DNA from: Girardinichthys multiradiatus
Taxonomy: Eukaryota; Chordata; Actinopteri; Cyprinodontiformes; Goodeidae
Length of the DNA stretch: 64,000 nt
Assembly (NCBI RefSeq): GCF_021462225.1
Contig: NC_061813.1
Coordinates: forward strand, 19,988,442-20,052,441
Reading direction: 5' to 3'
Shown piece by piece: positions 13,239-26,200 of this stretch (position 1 is its first letter; each line of letters starts with the position of its first letter). The translations under genes and the position numbers were made by a program. Below the pieces are notes generated by a model, which saw only the letters and a list, made by a program, of their open reading frames with translations, searched no databases and had not been told where the DNA came from.

Positions 13239-13768
13239 TTTAACATACTGTTAAACTTTCGTGCAAGTATCACCTGTAAAGAGTTTGGTTTATTTGCCAT
13301 AAGTTGCGCTTCTTGTTAAAATTAATTTAAATGCATTCATTTTGATTTTTTATCAAAAAGTCTGTGTGTTTGTTCTCCCTAAAGTAGCGCGTTTTGTTGA
13401 AATCTTGGTGCATAAACATATAGGCGTTGCTCCAAAAGGAACCCTAACGTATCTGCGCTGTAAGCGGTTTGTTGATATTATCATTAGGGTATTTTACGGT
13501 CTTTCTCTGTCCTTTCTTGTACACAAACCCTCCCCAGTCCCCCAGGGCGACCAGCTACTCTGCCCTCAGACAACGCGCCATTCCCCCCTCCTCGATTACG
13601 CAGCAGGGTTTACATGAAACTGTTAATTGTTTGCTCTTCAAATAGAGTCAGCCTGGAGCCAGCAGTCTTCCAGAAGTTAAGGACTCAGACCACCCTCATC
13701 CCTCCCCCACGCCCCCTTCTCTCTCGCTCCTGGCCGATCACTCTCCCCCTCTTCGGGGTTGCATCAAC

Positions 13769-16546
13769 ATGACAAAGCACTGGCCGGAGCAGAGCCTCCT
13801 GGCACCAGCCGCTCTGCTCCACAGTGGAGAACATCGCAACCATCAACTTGACTTCTGCAGAAATGTGCAGCGGGGCTCTCCTTCCTGCGGTGTAGCCAAA
13901 CAGCGGCCTCAGCAAGCGGCTGAGATGGCTCCTCAGCAGCAGAAGCCCTCTGCGCGCACCAAGCAGCCCGGCGGTGCCATGGGTCTCACGGATCAAGCCA
14001 CGCTAACCCACTCATCATATCCGGACAGCGACACCAACGCGAAGCTGCGGGACGTGACGCGGGAGACGTGGATGTCTGAACAGGAGAAAAGCGGTTCCAG
14101 CGGTGGGAAGAAAAAGAACTACCAGCGGTATCCAAAACCACCCTACTCCTACCTGGCTATGATCGCCATGGTCATCCAGCGGTCCCCAGAGAAGAAGCTT
14201 ACTCTATCAGAGGTAAATGATCTTAAATATAAGCTGTGCGTTATTTTGGATGTGGATGGCGCTTTTACGCATTGCAAGGCTTCACGGCTCAGAAATTCCC
14301 GGAGTTCCTTGTTACACTAAAAACATGCAGGCATCTCGTTTACATTGAAAGATCTGACACTAAACAGTCACTTCTGTGTGACACTTGGGTGACCACCACT
14401 CTTGGTTTGCTTTGATAAGCTTGGACTGCAGTGAAACCAGACACCGATCTGTATCAGAACACAGATAAGATAGATAGAACATGCTTTAAAATATATTTTA
14501 CTTGTTTTGACTACAAATAAATAATTTCCACTGTTAATATTTCTGCTTGCAAATCATTATTATTGGAGACGATCCTTTGCTGCTTCAAACATGAACTGAG
14601 ATGTTTTTGCTGTTTCCAGATCTTGAAGGAGATCAGTACCCTCTTTCCATTTTTCAAAGGGAACTACAAAGGGTGGCGAGATTCTGTGCGTCACAACCTT
14701 TCCTCTTACGACTGCTTTGTTAAGGTTTGTATATTTAGACTTTTAAACGCTTCATTCAAGGGGACATCCGTGGAGCTGATGTCATGATGTTTTTCTTAGA
14801 GAGAAACTTTGCAGCGCAGGTCCCGTTAGTTGGCAGTCCAGATGTGTGAAAAGCCTTAAAATGAATTAGTCTGTTAATGCAGTTGCATAACCCCACACTG
14901 AAACATTTCAAAGAATCCGGACCATAATGTGCAGGCATATGTCACCACACACACTGAGGAGATGGTAAAGAAAAGGAAAATCACCAAAGCTCACAATTAC
15001 CAACCAGTTGTCTGGGAAGTACACCGACAAAAAGGCAATTTTCTATCCTACCAAAACAAATGTGTGTGAATTTCCCTGCCGTTTGCTTTGGTAAAATAAG
15101 AGAGAGATTGAGCTTTTGAAACAAGATGTGGAAAAACACCTCGTGGCCTTTGACAAGCACAGTTGAGGATCTGTGATGCTGTGGGCCTGTTTCTCATCCA
15201 AAGGCCCTGGTAACCTGATCTGGAGTCCGTGTCTCCACAAACTCTTTGAAATATCAGGATGTTTAAAAAAAAAATTGGGAGATCTCTACACTTAATCAAA
15301 AAACTGGGGTGCCAGAGAAAAATGTTTTTCCACAACTAAACAAATGTCTTCTAATTAATGGTTTGTGTATTTGTACATTTTTCAGAATGAGATCATGCTA
15401 CTCTAATAAAAGACACATTTGTTTAAGGCTTTTTACACATCTTTACCAGGGGAGCCAATCATTATGGCGGCCGCTCTATGAGGGTCGACCTGTTTTTGCC
15501 TTACAATGCCATTGTGGTAGGTTTCTGTGAAACTAAATCCATCCTGCCAGACGAGGTTTTCAGGCCAAGCAATTAGGAATCTGTCCTCTTTTAAACTGCA
15601 GGTGTTGAAGGATCCAGGCAAACCTCAGGGAAAAGGGAATTTCTGGGCTGTGGACCTGAACTGTATTCCTCTGGAGCTTCTGAAAAGGCAGAACACAGCT
15701 GTGTCACGCCAGGATGAAGCCATCTTTGCCCAGGATCTAGCCCCATACATCCTGCAGGGCCACAAGCTGGAATCTGAGGCGCCCCCTCCTCCGACCGAGT
15801 GTGTGACCTCTCTCCCATCCATGTCATCAGGAAATCCTTCACCATCACAGGAGGACTTGTTCCGACCCAAGCTGGACTCATCCTTTGCCATTGATTCCTT
15901 GCTACACAGTCTGCAGCCTACAAGTGCTTCTGGAGATGTAGACAGGTACTGCTGCGCTGAGGTGGGGCGCTCCCAGCCTTCGCCGCCTCAACGGCTTCAT
16001 TACTCCTCTGCTAGCTCGGGGAGCCCTGTCTCCGCCTCTTCGGAAGAGGAGTGGAAAGGTGTGTCCCACACTGTGAAGCGTATTCCTCCTGATGGTGAAA
16101 CAGGGTCTGACAGGTATGAGGACTACGCACCACCCCAGCACAAATCTGCCAGACTGGAGACTGTGCTACCTCCATGGGAGCTTCCAACTTCCTACGCCAA
16201 GTATGCTCCCCCTAATGCAGTTGCCCCACCTAGCATGCGGTTTAACGGAGGCCCCTTAATGCCGTTGCAGGGCAGACTACCACTCTACAGCTATGGTAGC
16301 CCTCCCGTGGCGCCTGCCCACTTCATAGGTCACTCCTACTGGCCTATCCTCCCCAGAAGACGAGTCTCGGTTCAACCTACTCCTCTGCTCATGGACTTGG
16401 ACAACATGCTGCAGTCTGTACCTCCAAATAAGAGCGTGTTCGATGCCCTGTTGCCTGTTAATCAGAATGCTTACCCACATCATCAACCACAGAGTCAGTA
16501 CACCCTGCAGAACGGGGCTCCTCTCAACAGGTATCACCAGTACTGA
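13769..16546 (+). CDS. foxh1: Forkhead box protein H1 (Foxh1), three coding exons
   Basis: Foxh1 is a nuclear forkhead factor that recruits activated Smad2/3-Smad4 to Nodal/TGF-beta target genes in early embryos. Coding exons are 13769-14212, 14620-14724 and 15602-16546, all phase 0 with GT-AG borders. They join to a 497-codon frame. The forkhead domain spans about residues 123-215: [12 protein letters not shown] in exon 1, the recognition helix [17 protein letters not shown] in exon 2, and the wing [10 protein letters not shown] in exon 3. A Groucho-binding EH1-like FAIDSLL lies at 278-284. The C-terminal Smad-interaction region contains [19 protein letters not shown], with PPNK at 457-460. 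The first ATG is chosen because the frame is open from there; ATGs at 13925 and 13979 are alternatives, so the N-terminus is less certain. Intron 2 holds a Tc1 fragment. Confidence 0.96.
14955..15275 (+). mobile_element. Tc1/mariner-type fragment in foxh1 intron 2
   Basis: A degenerate transposase stretch includes ctgtgatgctgtgggcctgt followed by ccaaaggccctggtaacctg (15170-15218), coding for a decayed [14 protein letters not shown] motif. It is related to the fragment at 10230-10740. It is fully intronic and lacks an open frame. Confidence 0.45.
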
Positions 16547-17400
16547 GAGTCATTCACATGGACTAAACAAGGAATCCAAACAGGAAATAAACTAAAAGCT
16601 CCAGGCAATCTCATTTATGGTTTCTAACTAATCCAGAAGCCTTTTTTATTCAATTTACAGGTCAGTGTTTTTGTAAAAGAAATAATTCTGCCTGCCTTCA
16701 GTGTAGCGTTTTATTGAAGCAAAACTACCTCAAAAAAACTATATAACGAAACAAGTATCTACCTCAGGGTTTCAGTGAAACGTTGTACTGCTACAGGCTA
16801 TTTGCACTGCTGATCTTGTTTGCACAGTTGTTTAATGCAATGTCTCGAGGATTACTTTTTAATGTTGTTGATCCACTACTGACTATTGAATGTATTACAT
16901 GTTCACTCCTGGGAAGAAACAGCTGCAGTGTCCGAAACGGTTTATAATGGCCATGAGTTTAGTGTCTATAGTTCAGTTTTTTTCCTTGTTGCATAATAAC
17001 TTTTTGCTTTTGGATGTATGTGAAGTTTTTTATTTTCTTTGTTTACAAATGTCTCCTTTTTTTTTTTACCACTTGCAAGAAAAACCCAAAGAATCCAACT
17101 CATTTTGCCTCACCTGAACTCACCTTTAGAATATTCTCCATCAGTGTGGAGCTGCTGATAATAAAAAAGTTAGTTTCAATGTTTTAACTTTCTTTTTGCA
17201 CTAATTATCTGATGAACTCCGAAAGGACACCGCTTTTAAATGTCTCATTACCTCGACTAAAGAATGTATTTCTTCCTAAGATCTTAGTTTGTTCATTACT
17301 GAAGTTCATACATCTGTAGAGATTTCTGGACCTTTAACAGGTTTCTGATAAATTTATTTTAACAGTGCTGCTCAGTGTTGTGTAAACAAATAAAATGGAT
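16547..17400 (+). other. foxh1 3' untranslated region
   Basis: This AT-rich, non-coding sequence follows the foxh1 TGA. An early AATAAA lies at about 16585, and the most convincing polyadenylation signal is at 17389-17394. The exact end is not visible from sequence alone. Confidence 0.6.
17389..17394 (+). terminator. polyadenylation signal, probable foxh1 3' end
   Basis: This is a canonical AATAAA about 840 bp after the foxh1 stop, followed by a GT-rich stretch (aaaatgttggcttaggttc). That is a plausible cleavage context. Confidence 0.5.
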
Positions 17401-20270
17401 GCTTTTACATAAAAATGTTGGCTTAGGTTCATTTCATTGTTTGTTGGAAGCTCCCAAAGATTGGATAAAATAATCCTCTATGCTGCTGATTAAAAAAAAA
17501 AAAAGATGATTTAGACCATTAAAACTCTTAAAGCTGTAATTATGAAGCCAATTTACAAAATTCTTTAATTGTAATTCGTCATGAATTGTATTCATTTGGT
17601 TACTGACTGTAAATTTGTGGTCAACTAATGAAAAAAGGAAAGTAATGTAATTCTTTAAAATATTTAGTTTTGTCCGGCCTGATTATCATGAAAATTAGAA
17701 GAGTTTACAATTTAAAAACTGTTGAATGACCAGCAGTAAACTCAATCAGAATCTTGGTGGAGCATTAACATTAATCAGAAACATAATTTATATTTTTTGC
17801 CTATTACATTTTCACATACAAGGAATTTGACCCCGGTGCATTTAGTAGAGTAAAAGTAGAATAAATCGAGATAAAACAATAAATAATGTAGCAACGAAAC
17901 AATCTGAAAGGACTCGAGTGAACCTAAATATAAAAATACACGTTTGTACAATCACAAGCTGTAAGAAAATATCACATTTTTTCCATTTAAAATTCCAAGA
18001 TTTTTCAGACCTAAAAATCTTTTCGATGCTAAACATTCAAGAACAAAATAATGACCTAGTTGGGTTTTCCTTGTTTCACAAACCATTAAGGTGACCCAAT
18101 GCCTGATGTTTTGTGGTGTGTTAAAGGGCTATTTCACAACTTTTTTTGGCATCTTGACAACTAAAATCAGCTCCATGTCAAATTTGGTACCACCTAATAT
18201 AGTATCTGGTCTGAATAAGCATTCTGTAAACACAAAGCATGTTTTGTGACCTGTGATTCTTAAAAAAAAAAACATAGAAGTGTCAGTGCAGTGTTATGCA
18301 TCAAAACCGAGCTTGGTCCTAGAACCGCAGGTCCAGTTTTGATCTACAGACCAAAGGATGCAGTAAAATGGCCCTTTATTTTTCAAACATTTTGCTTGTA
18401 GCTGTGGGTTCTGTCAGTAACTTAAAAGCCAAAACGACATTACCTTGATTTTTGGTGATGTAAATATGTTAATGTAAATCTATTAAAAAAAGATGTTTTT
18501 TCATACTGAGAAAATTATTTGATAAAATCAAATTACATAATTTTTCAGACTTTTCAGGTATGCGTAGGTTTTAAATCTGCCGTTTTATTGCATCTTTTCC
18601 CCCCTAAGAACTAAAACACAGTTGTGCTGCAGGTTTTCTGATAGAAGTTGTAGCTTTGATTATATCTAAAAATAAGGGAATTTAAAGATTATTCCCGAAT
18701 GTGCATCAAAGCATCTGTCCCTTTATCGGATCTTAATCAAACTGCAAAGTTAAACTGGTTCTTAAAAGCATAGATTCCGTTATTACTACAATATACGGTC
18801 CTTGTTCAATAAACTACAAAAGTGCATCAATGTAAATGTTTCTGGTTGATACATTATAGACCGAAAATCATGGTAGTTTTGATGCATTTATTGTCTAGTA
18901 GATTTTTTCAGTTTAAAATCTGGCTGGCTGATTGGTGCATTACTTATTAAAATTTTCCTGTCTAAAAGGGTACGGCTCAATCTCAAACTTGAATGTTTTG
19001 ATAGCATTTAAAACTATAAGGCGTTATTTTTAAGAAATGTTTAGTTTTCATCAAATATTGTGATTCTGAATTCTGTAAAACTTGAAAGGATCAGTCAGCT
19101 GTGGTAAAAACAACTAAAGCATCTAAATTATAAAGTAAATACATGTTCGCAATGCAAAAGCTCATCCCATGTTATCATGGGCTTGTATTGCATATTTCTA
19201 ATAAAAAAAAGGCATGAAGGGTACAGAAAAAATACATTGAATAATGCTGCCTGTTTCACCACTGGTTGAAGTTAAACTCAAAAACTACCCATTATTTATC
19301 ATGTCTAGGATAACTGGGAGATTAAGCAAGCTTTTATAGGGAGGGATACAATGTATATGGGACTTGCAGGACATTTAGTTGATGCTTACCCTTGCTCATA
19401 TAGTCTCACATTCTTCTATAATGAAAGCACAGCTCCTTAAGTGTACTTTCTCCACTTTTAAAACAATCGGGAGAGTTTTGAATTGTCTCCAGCTGACAGC
19501 TTGGCTACAGCAGCTTTGATTCAAGAATTGGGTGTCTCCAGCCCTCCTTTCTCTTGCAGTATTCGGATTTACATCAACAGTCTAGCAGCCATCAGTCTCC
19601 CGCTGCTTCCCCCCCTGCTGTGACCACTATCTCTGTATCAGCTGCCTACGCATGCCTGCACTCCCTTGCCATCCTTCCTCCCTCTGCTCATGATCATTCC
19701 CGACACTAAAGTTGGGAGGAGGGGGACACTGCTTTAACTCTTCCCTGCCTCTAACACAACAATCCTGGGTAGGACTACCTGTCACACATCAAGTTTGCTG
19801 TTTGTGTAAATTGTCTTTATGTGCAGAGTGTGCGCTGGATTTTTCCATCCCATCCCACAGTTTTCCATGATAGACAACAAAAAAACAACAATGTTTTCTG
19901 TAACAAATGGGATTTATTTGTCCAACCCTTTAAACAAAGAACACACCATCAGATTGTTGCTTTAGAAAGGGTTAATCTTAGAACAGTTTGATGTGTGAAA
20001 CATGTGCATGTGGTTTCAGGATTATATTTCCAACAAACACAGAAGGTGAAATTTACCCGAGGAACATTGGTGCAGATCCGGAAAATTCGTTTAGTCTGAA
20101 TTGAGCTTTCGAATCAAACCTTTAATGACATCTTTATTTCTAACACTATAATGCTAAAAAGTATAGCTGTCACAGTTTTACCTTTGTTATTTTTATTTAT
20201 TTTGTTGGTAAACATGGCTTAACTGTGTCTGGCTCTTATTTCGCAGGATTTTTCTCCTCTGGCCTACCCG
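17401..20270. other. intergenic stretch between convergent foxh1 and oplah
   Basis: No gene or known repeat is recognised. A less AT-rich block at about 19540-19800 stands out from its flanks and could be regulatory, but no specific motif supports a function. Confidence 0.4.
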
Positions 20271-20273
20271 TTC

Positions 20274-20279
20274 TTTATT
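20274..20279 (-). terminator. candidate polyadenylation signal of oplah
   Basis: AATAAA on the minus strand begins only nine bases after the oplah TAA. This would be an unusually short 3' UTR. Other minus-strand AATAAA motifs occur nearby, for example at 20194-20199 and about 19913, so the signal actually used is uncertain. Confidence 0.3.
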
Positions 20280-20287
20280 ATTTATCT

Positions 20288-23200
20288 TTAGACTCCCTCT
20301 TGAGCCATTCTGTATTCAAAGACGCTCCCCCTCTCAGTGAACGTGTCAGGCAGACGCCTTCTCTTGCTCTGAGGTCCACCGTTCTTCAGGTCCTCCTCGC
20401 TCCCAAATGCACCTCCTCCAGGGGTGTAGAGGCAGAACATGTCCTGCAGGGAGAGACAAACAGAGGATATGTATTATTTTAATATAATGTCATATAATTA
20501 TCTCTTAAACTAGATTTGATTAATAGCTTGAGATAAAATAGGTAGGTGTACAGGTCCTTCTCAAAATATTAGCATATTGTGATAAAGTTAATTATTTTCC
20601 ATAATGTCATGATGAAAATTTAACATTCATATATTTTAGATTCATTGCACACTAACTGAAATATTTCAGGTCTTTTATTGTCTTAATACAGATGATTTTG
20701 GCATACAGCTCATGAAAACCCAAAATTCCTATCTCACAAAATTAGCATATTATTAAAAGGGTCTCTAAACGAGCTATGAACCTAATCATCTGAATCAACG
20801 AGTTAACTCTAAACACCTGCAAAAGATTCCTGAGGCCTTTAAAACTCCCAGCCTGGTTCATCACTCAAAACCCCAATCATGGGTAAGACTGCCGACCTGA
20901 CTGCTGTCCAGAAGGCCACTATTGACACCCTCAAGCAAGAGGGTAAGACACAGAAAGACATTTCTGAACGAATAGTCTGTTCCCAGAGTGCTGTATCAAG
21001 GCACCTCAGTGGGAAGTCTGTGGGAAGGAAAAAGTGTGGCAGAAAACGCTGCACAACGAGAAGAGGTGACCGGACCCTGAGGAAGATTGTGGAGAAGCGC
21101 CGATTCCAGACCTTGGGGGACCTGCGGAAGCAGTAGACTGAGTCTAGAGTAGAAACATCCAGAGCCACCGTGCACAGGCGTGTGCAGGAAATGGGCTACA
21201 GGTGCTGCATTCCCCAGGTCAAGCCACTTTTGAACCAGAAACAGCGGCAGAAGCGCCTGACCTGGGCTACAGAGAAGCAGCACTGGACTGTTGCTCAGTG
21301 GTCCAAAGTACTTTTTTCGGATGAAAGCAAATTCTGCATGTCATTCAGAAATCAAGGTGCCAGAGTCTGGAGGAAGACTGGGGAGAAGGAAATGCCAAAA
21401 TGCCAGAAGTCCAGTGTCAAGTACCCACAGTCAGTGATGGTCTGGGGTGCCGTGTCAGCTGCTGGTGTTGGTCCACTGTGTTTTATCAAGGGCAGGGTCA
21501 ATGCAGCTAGCTATCAGGAGATTTTGGAGCACTTCATGCTTCCATCTGCTGAAAAGCTTTATGGAGATGAAGATTTCATTTTTCAGCACGACCTGGCACC
21601 TGCTCAGTGTCCAATACCACTGGTAAATGGTTTACTGACCATGGTATCACTGTGCTCAATTGGCCTGCCAACTCTCCTGACCTGAATCCCATAGAGAATC
21701 TGTGGGATATTGTGAAGAGAACGTTGAGAGACTCAAGACCCAACACTCTGGATGAGCTAAAGGCCGCTATCGAAGCATCCTGGGCCTCCATAAGACCTCA
21801 ACAGTGCCACAGGCTGATTGCCTCCATGCCACGCCGCATTGAAGCAGTCATTTCTGCCAAAGGATTCCCGACCAAGTATTGAGTGCATAACTGTACATGA
21901 TTATTTGAAGGTTGACGTTTTTTGTATTAAAAACACTTTTCTTTTATTGGTCAAATGAAATATGCTAATTTTGTGAGATAGGAATTTTGGGTTTTCATGA
22001 GCTGTATGCCAAAATCATCCGTATTAAGACAATAAAAGACCTGAAATATTTCAGTTAGTGTGCAATGAATCTAAAATATATGAATGTTACATTTTCATAA
22101 TTACATTATGGAAAATAATGAACTTTATCACAATATGCTAATATTTTGAGAAGGACCTGTATCTATAGCAACAACAATAAATAAACAAAACCATATTTTA
22201 GGCAATCTTCTAATCATTTATTAAAGTTGTTTTTGGTAAATAATTTGAGTTCAAAAAGCGACGCATCATAATATCTTATAATTTTTTTTAAATGGGAGGA
22301 GTCTCCAGCGAGAGCAAATCAAACAGTCAAAGAAATAAAATGTGTTGTGGCCTCACATTATTAATCCAAATATTATCTGTGTTACGTCTCAGCAGGATAT
22401 ACAATATAGACCACAGACATTTTCTGATATTCTGTTAATTAAAGTCTCAGTCTGCTGTTTGCAGCGTTTCCAGCAAACAGCTCTTTGTAAATCACATCGT
22501 GTGAGCTAAAACACTGTCAAACTCATTTCTGAGAATGAGATTAGAAACTATTAAATTTACTGACTGTTTCAGAAAAGTTAATTTAAAAAACTTAGAAAGG
22601 TTTAATAATAAAATGTAAGATTTAAAAGAATAGGCTCGTGTACTTGGTGAAACTACAAAGAAGGCTCCATAGAAACCTGGGCTGACCCTGTTATTTAAGT
22701 GGTTTGTTAAACATAAAATGGTCAATATAGACTGAAAATGAGTGACATTAAATACTCCCAAAGTCCAAAGAAATGAGGGAAGACTCAAGATGCTCGTCAC
22801 TGGTGCGCTCTAGTTTTACACAGCCTTACATTTCCATCTGACATAGCGGTTTGTCAAGAAAACAGCTTGTGAACGCATCTTATTCCGATCAGTGAATAAA
22901 CCCCACATAAAGAACGAAGAGGCCTCAAAATTAGCCGTTCTTGGTATCAGTGTGGTGTTAAAAAAGGCTGCAACAACAAAGAGACTTTAGCAGAACAGGA
23001 AGCTGAGAATATTACAGCAAAGTTGTCATGGTTTATCCTAATGAGAGGTCCAGTTCTGTCTGTCATGGCACATGCTGGATTAGGAAATGTTGACGCTAGA
23101 AATCCCAGAGTTAATGTTAGGGCACGCTAAATCTAGAGGAAATACAGATAGGATTCACCACTACCAATGCTAACCAGGGTAATCCTGCTAATAGCTGACA

Positions 23201-26200
23201 TAAAAATGTTAAAGACATATTAAAATGTCCACTCTGTAAACATTTTGTCTCTGTCTGGAAATATTAATGCAACCCTGTTTAACTGCAGAACTGTGTAACA
23301 GCGAGTCTCTCACACAAACAAGGTGTAACATATCCCCAGGTCCTTATACAAATACTTATACAAATAAAACATTAACTCTGAAATATTCATTTGGACACAA
23401 CTGTTATTGATTTCAAAATAGTCTTTCAGGGAAAAAAACGTCTTGTTATTTAGTACATATTATATTTTTATGCTGGTGAAAAAAAGAAAAAAAAAAGAAT
23501 CATAATCTATCTTTTAAAGGAGTAAATGCAACATATTTTTCAGTAGTTTTATCGTAAATACATATTAATTTTTTCCAAAACCTGCAGGATTTTACCGTAT
23601 TTGAATATTTTCATATTTAAAAAATTTTTATGTTACTAAAACATTTTGTTGTCAAGATTGTATTGTTAAATTTTCAATCTATTCATTAAGTACAAAGTTG
23701 CAAATTATGTTTCTTAAAGTGAAGTTGAAATTGGTCCAAATACTTATTAGCAGGTCAGAGCTTTACAAAATGGAGAAATTGGTCACAAAACCTCTGATCG
23801 GTGCACCTCTCATCTTACCCCTGGCTCAAGGCTGATGCTGGTCTTTGCTCCCAGGTTGAGGATTCGACCATCCGCTCTGTGCAGCAGGTTGAGCCCCGCT
23901 GCTCCATCCTCACCCCCTGAGCATCAAAGAGACAAAGAGATTCCCGGCAGAAACAAGAGAAAAAACCTCTGGTCATCAACTGAAATGATCTTGAACCATA
24001 ATAAATGGCAGAGGAGGGAATAAATTAATACACGGAGGAGATCTAGAGTAGGTTTTCAGGGATTACCCTTAAGGCCGTAGGGGCGGATGGCTCGTCTTTC
24101 CGTCAGGACAGACAGGACAACCTTGTTCCTGAACAGAAGTTTACGGATGACACCCTCGCCTCCCCGGTACTTCCCTGCACCTCCTGAGCCGGGTCGCAGA
24201 GAGAAATGCTCTAAAATGACTGGATACCTGGACAGGAGATGGATAATAGCTGCAGTCAATAACACAGAAAAAAACATGAATGGATGGTATTACTGGACAC
24301 ATCTTCTGTAGACTCATTAGTAAACGTTCCCACCTTTTTTCCAAAATCTCTGGATCAGTGATGCGGGTGTTGGTCATGTGAGAGTGGACACCGCTTCGCC
24401 CGTGCCAGCTGGGCCCTGCCCCCGCTCCCCCAGCTACCGTCTCGTAATAGCCGATTCTCTCACTGCCGAAGGAAACGTTGTTCATGCAGCCCTGATCGGA
24501 GGAAGACACAGCAGCCTTAAGGAAGCTCAGAAGTCTGCAAACATGTGGTCATAAGATGGTCTGCAAGATGAGAAGTAATGTATGTCTCACCTGTGAGGCA
24601 GAGCACACCTCAAATGCCTTAAATATGACATCAACCACTCTCTGAGATGTTAGCACGTTTCCTCCAACCACAGCTGCATTCTGGGACGGCTGGAGGATGG
24701 AGCCGGGGGGGATGATCACTTTAATTGGCATTAAGCAACCCTTCATGTGTAGAAATAGGAAACAAGATTTAAAATAATTTGTCTAAGATTCAAAAACCTT
24801 AAAAGTAAGCCCAAAGTAAGACATTTTTCTACCTGATTAAGGGGGATGTCCTGTCCGACCATGCAGCGCAGGCAATAGATGAGAGCAGACAGGGTGATGG
24901 CTCGCGGAGCATTGCAGTTCCCCCACACTTCTATTCCTGTGCCCGTGAAGTCAAACATCGCGCTGCCCTGTAATGATGAAGGTCTATTCATTCATCCATC
25001 ATCTTTTCATCTCCTGGGTTTCAGATTATCCTGACAGGATGCTCCTAGCTCACCTCTTCTTCATTAATCTGAACCCGAAGTCGGATCGGTGTCCCATCAT
25101 CCATAAAATCTTCTGATTCCACTTCCAAGGAGCCGGTCTTCTGCAGCCGTCGTCGCTGTGCGAACTCTCTAAGCATGTCCCTAACAGCCAGCTCAGCGTT
25201 ACTCTGAAACACAAACGTCACATGGAGACAGTGGTTACGCTACAAAAGAGATAGAGTGTACATACCTTGAAACCTTTTTTCTTTTTTTTTTTACATTTTG
25301 TCATGTTACAGACTAAAAGCAATAGACCAACAAAAAATGGTAGATAATCATAAAGCAGAAGGAAAATATATATGCAAAGATATATTTTAAGAAATATCTG
25401 AAGGCCTGTTCCTATCACCTCAGACCCGTTTTCCTGTCCCTGATGATGCTGCCACCACCAGTTTTAACCGTAGGGATGGTGTGTTCAGGGCAACGTGCAG
25501 TGTTAGCAATTATAAAGAATTGTGCAAAACAACTTTTATCCAAGCATTTTACAAATCTGGTCTCAATAAAAGAAAGGCAAGAAGAAAAGAAAGCCTCTGC
25601 AGAAAGAAAGCGATAAAAAACCTCTTTTATAATGTTCCACAAGTCATGACGGGGATACAGCAAACATGTGGAGGAAAGCGATCTGGTCACAGAGACTAAA
25701 ATGTTCCTTTTTAGCTTATTTGGAAAACTAATACCACACACATCACCCTGTACACATCATCACTATGGTGATACATGGGGGTGGCAGAATCATGCTGTGG
25801 GAGGCTTTTCTTCAGGAGGGATAGAGAAGCAGGTAGAAATATAAAATAAATAAAAATCAAAGTCTAGTCCTATAGTCAACTGACAATCTGATGGTGTCTT
25901 GAACATTTTGTTCATAAACACCATCCATCTAAGCTGACTGAGCTTAGATGTGTCCAATGGACACAATATCAGTCCACAAATCTGCTTAGCTGGTAAAGAC
26001 ATTCCCTAAAAGACTTGCATTGTATTGAAAGGTGGCTCTACGAAGTATTGATTCATGGAAGTTGAATCCATACCTGGTACATATTTCAGATTTTTACCTC
26101 TAAACAAATGTAAGCTATTTTCTCACCACACTGACGTTTGGTCATGTAATGTGACAAAATGGAACCCTGCACTTATTTTCACTTGCAGGAATGTTTACCT

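Noticed and set aside
13342..13617. A 91-codon plus-strand frame just upstream of foxh1
   Set aside because: It is not in frame with foxh1, resembles no known family, and lies in likely promoter/5' UTR sequence.
13685..13996. A 103-codon minus-strand frame at the 5' end of foxh1
   Set aside because: It is the antisense of the G+C-rich first foxh1 exon and upstream region, without protein-like features.
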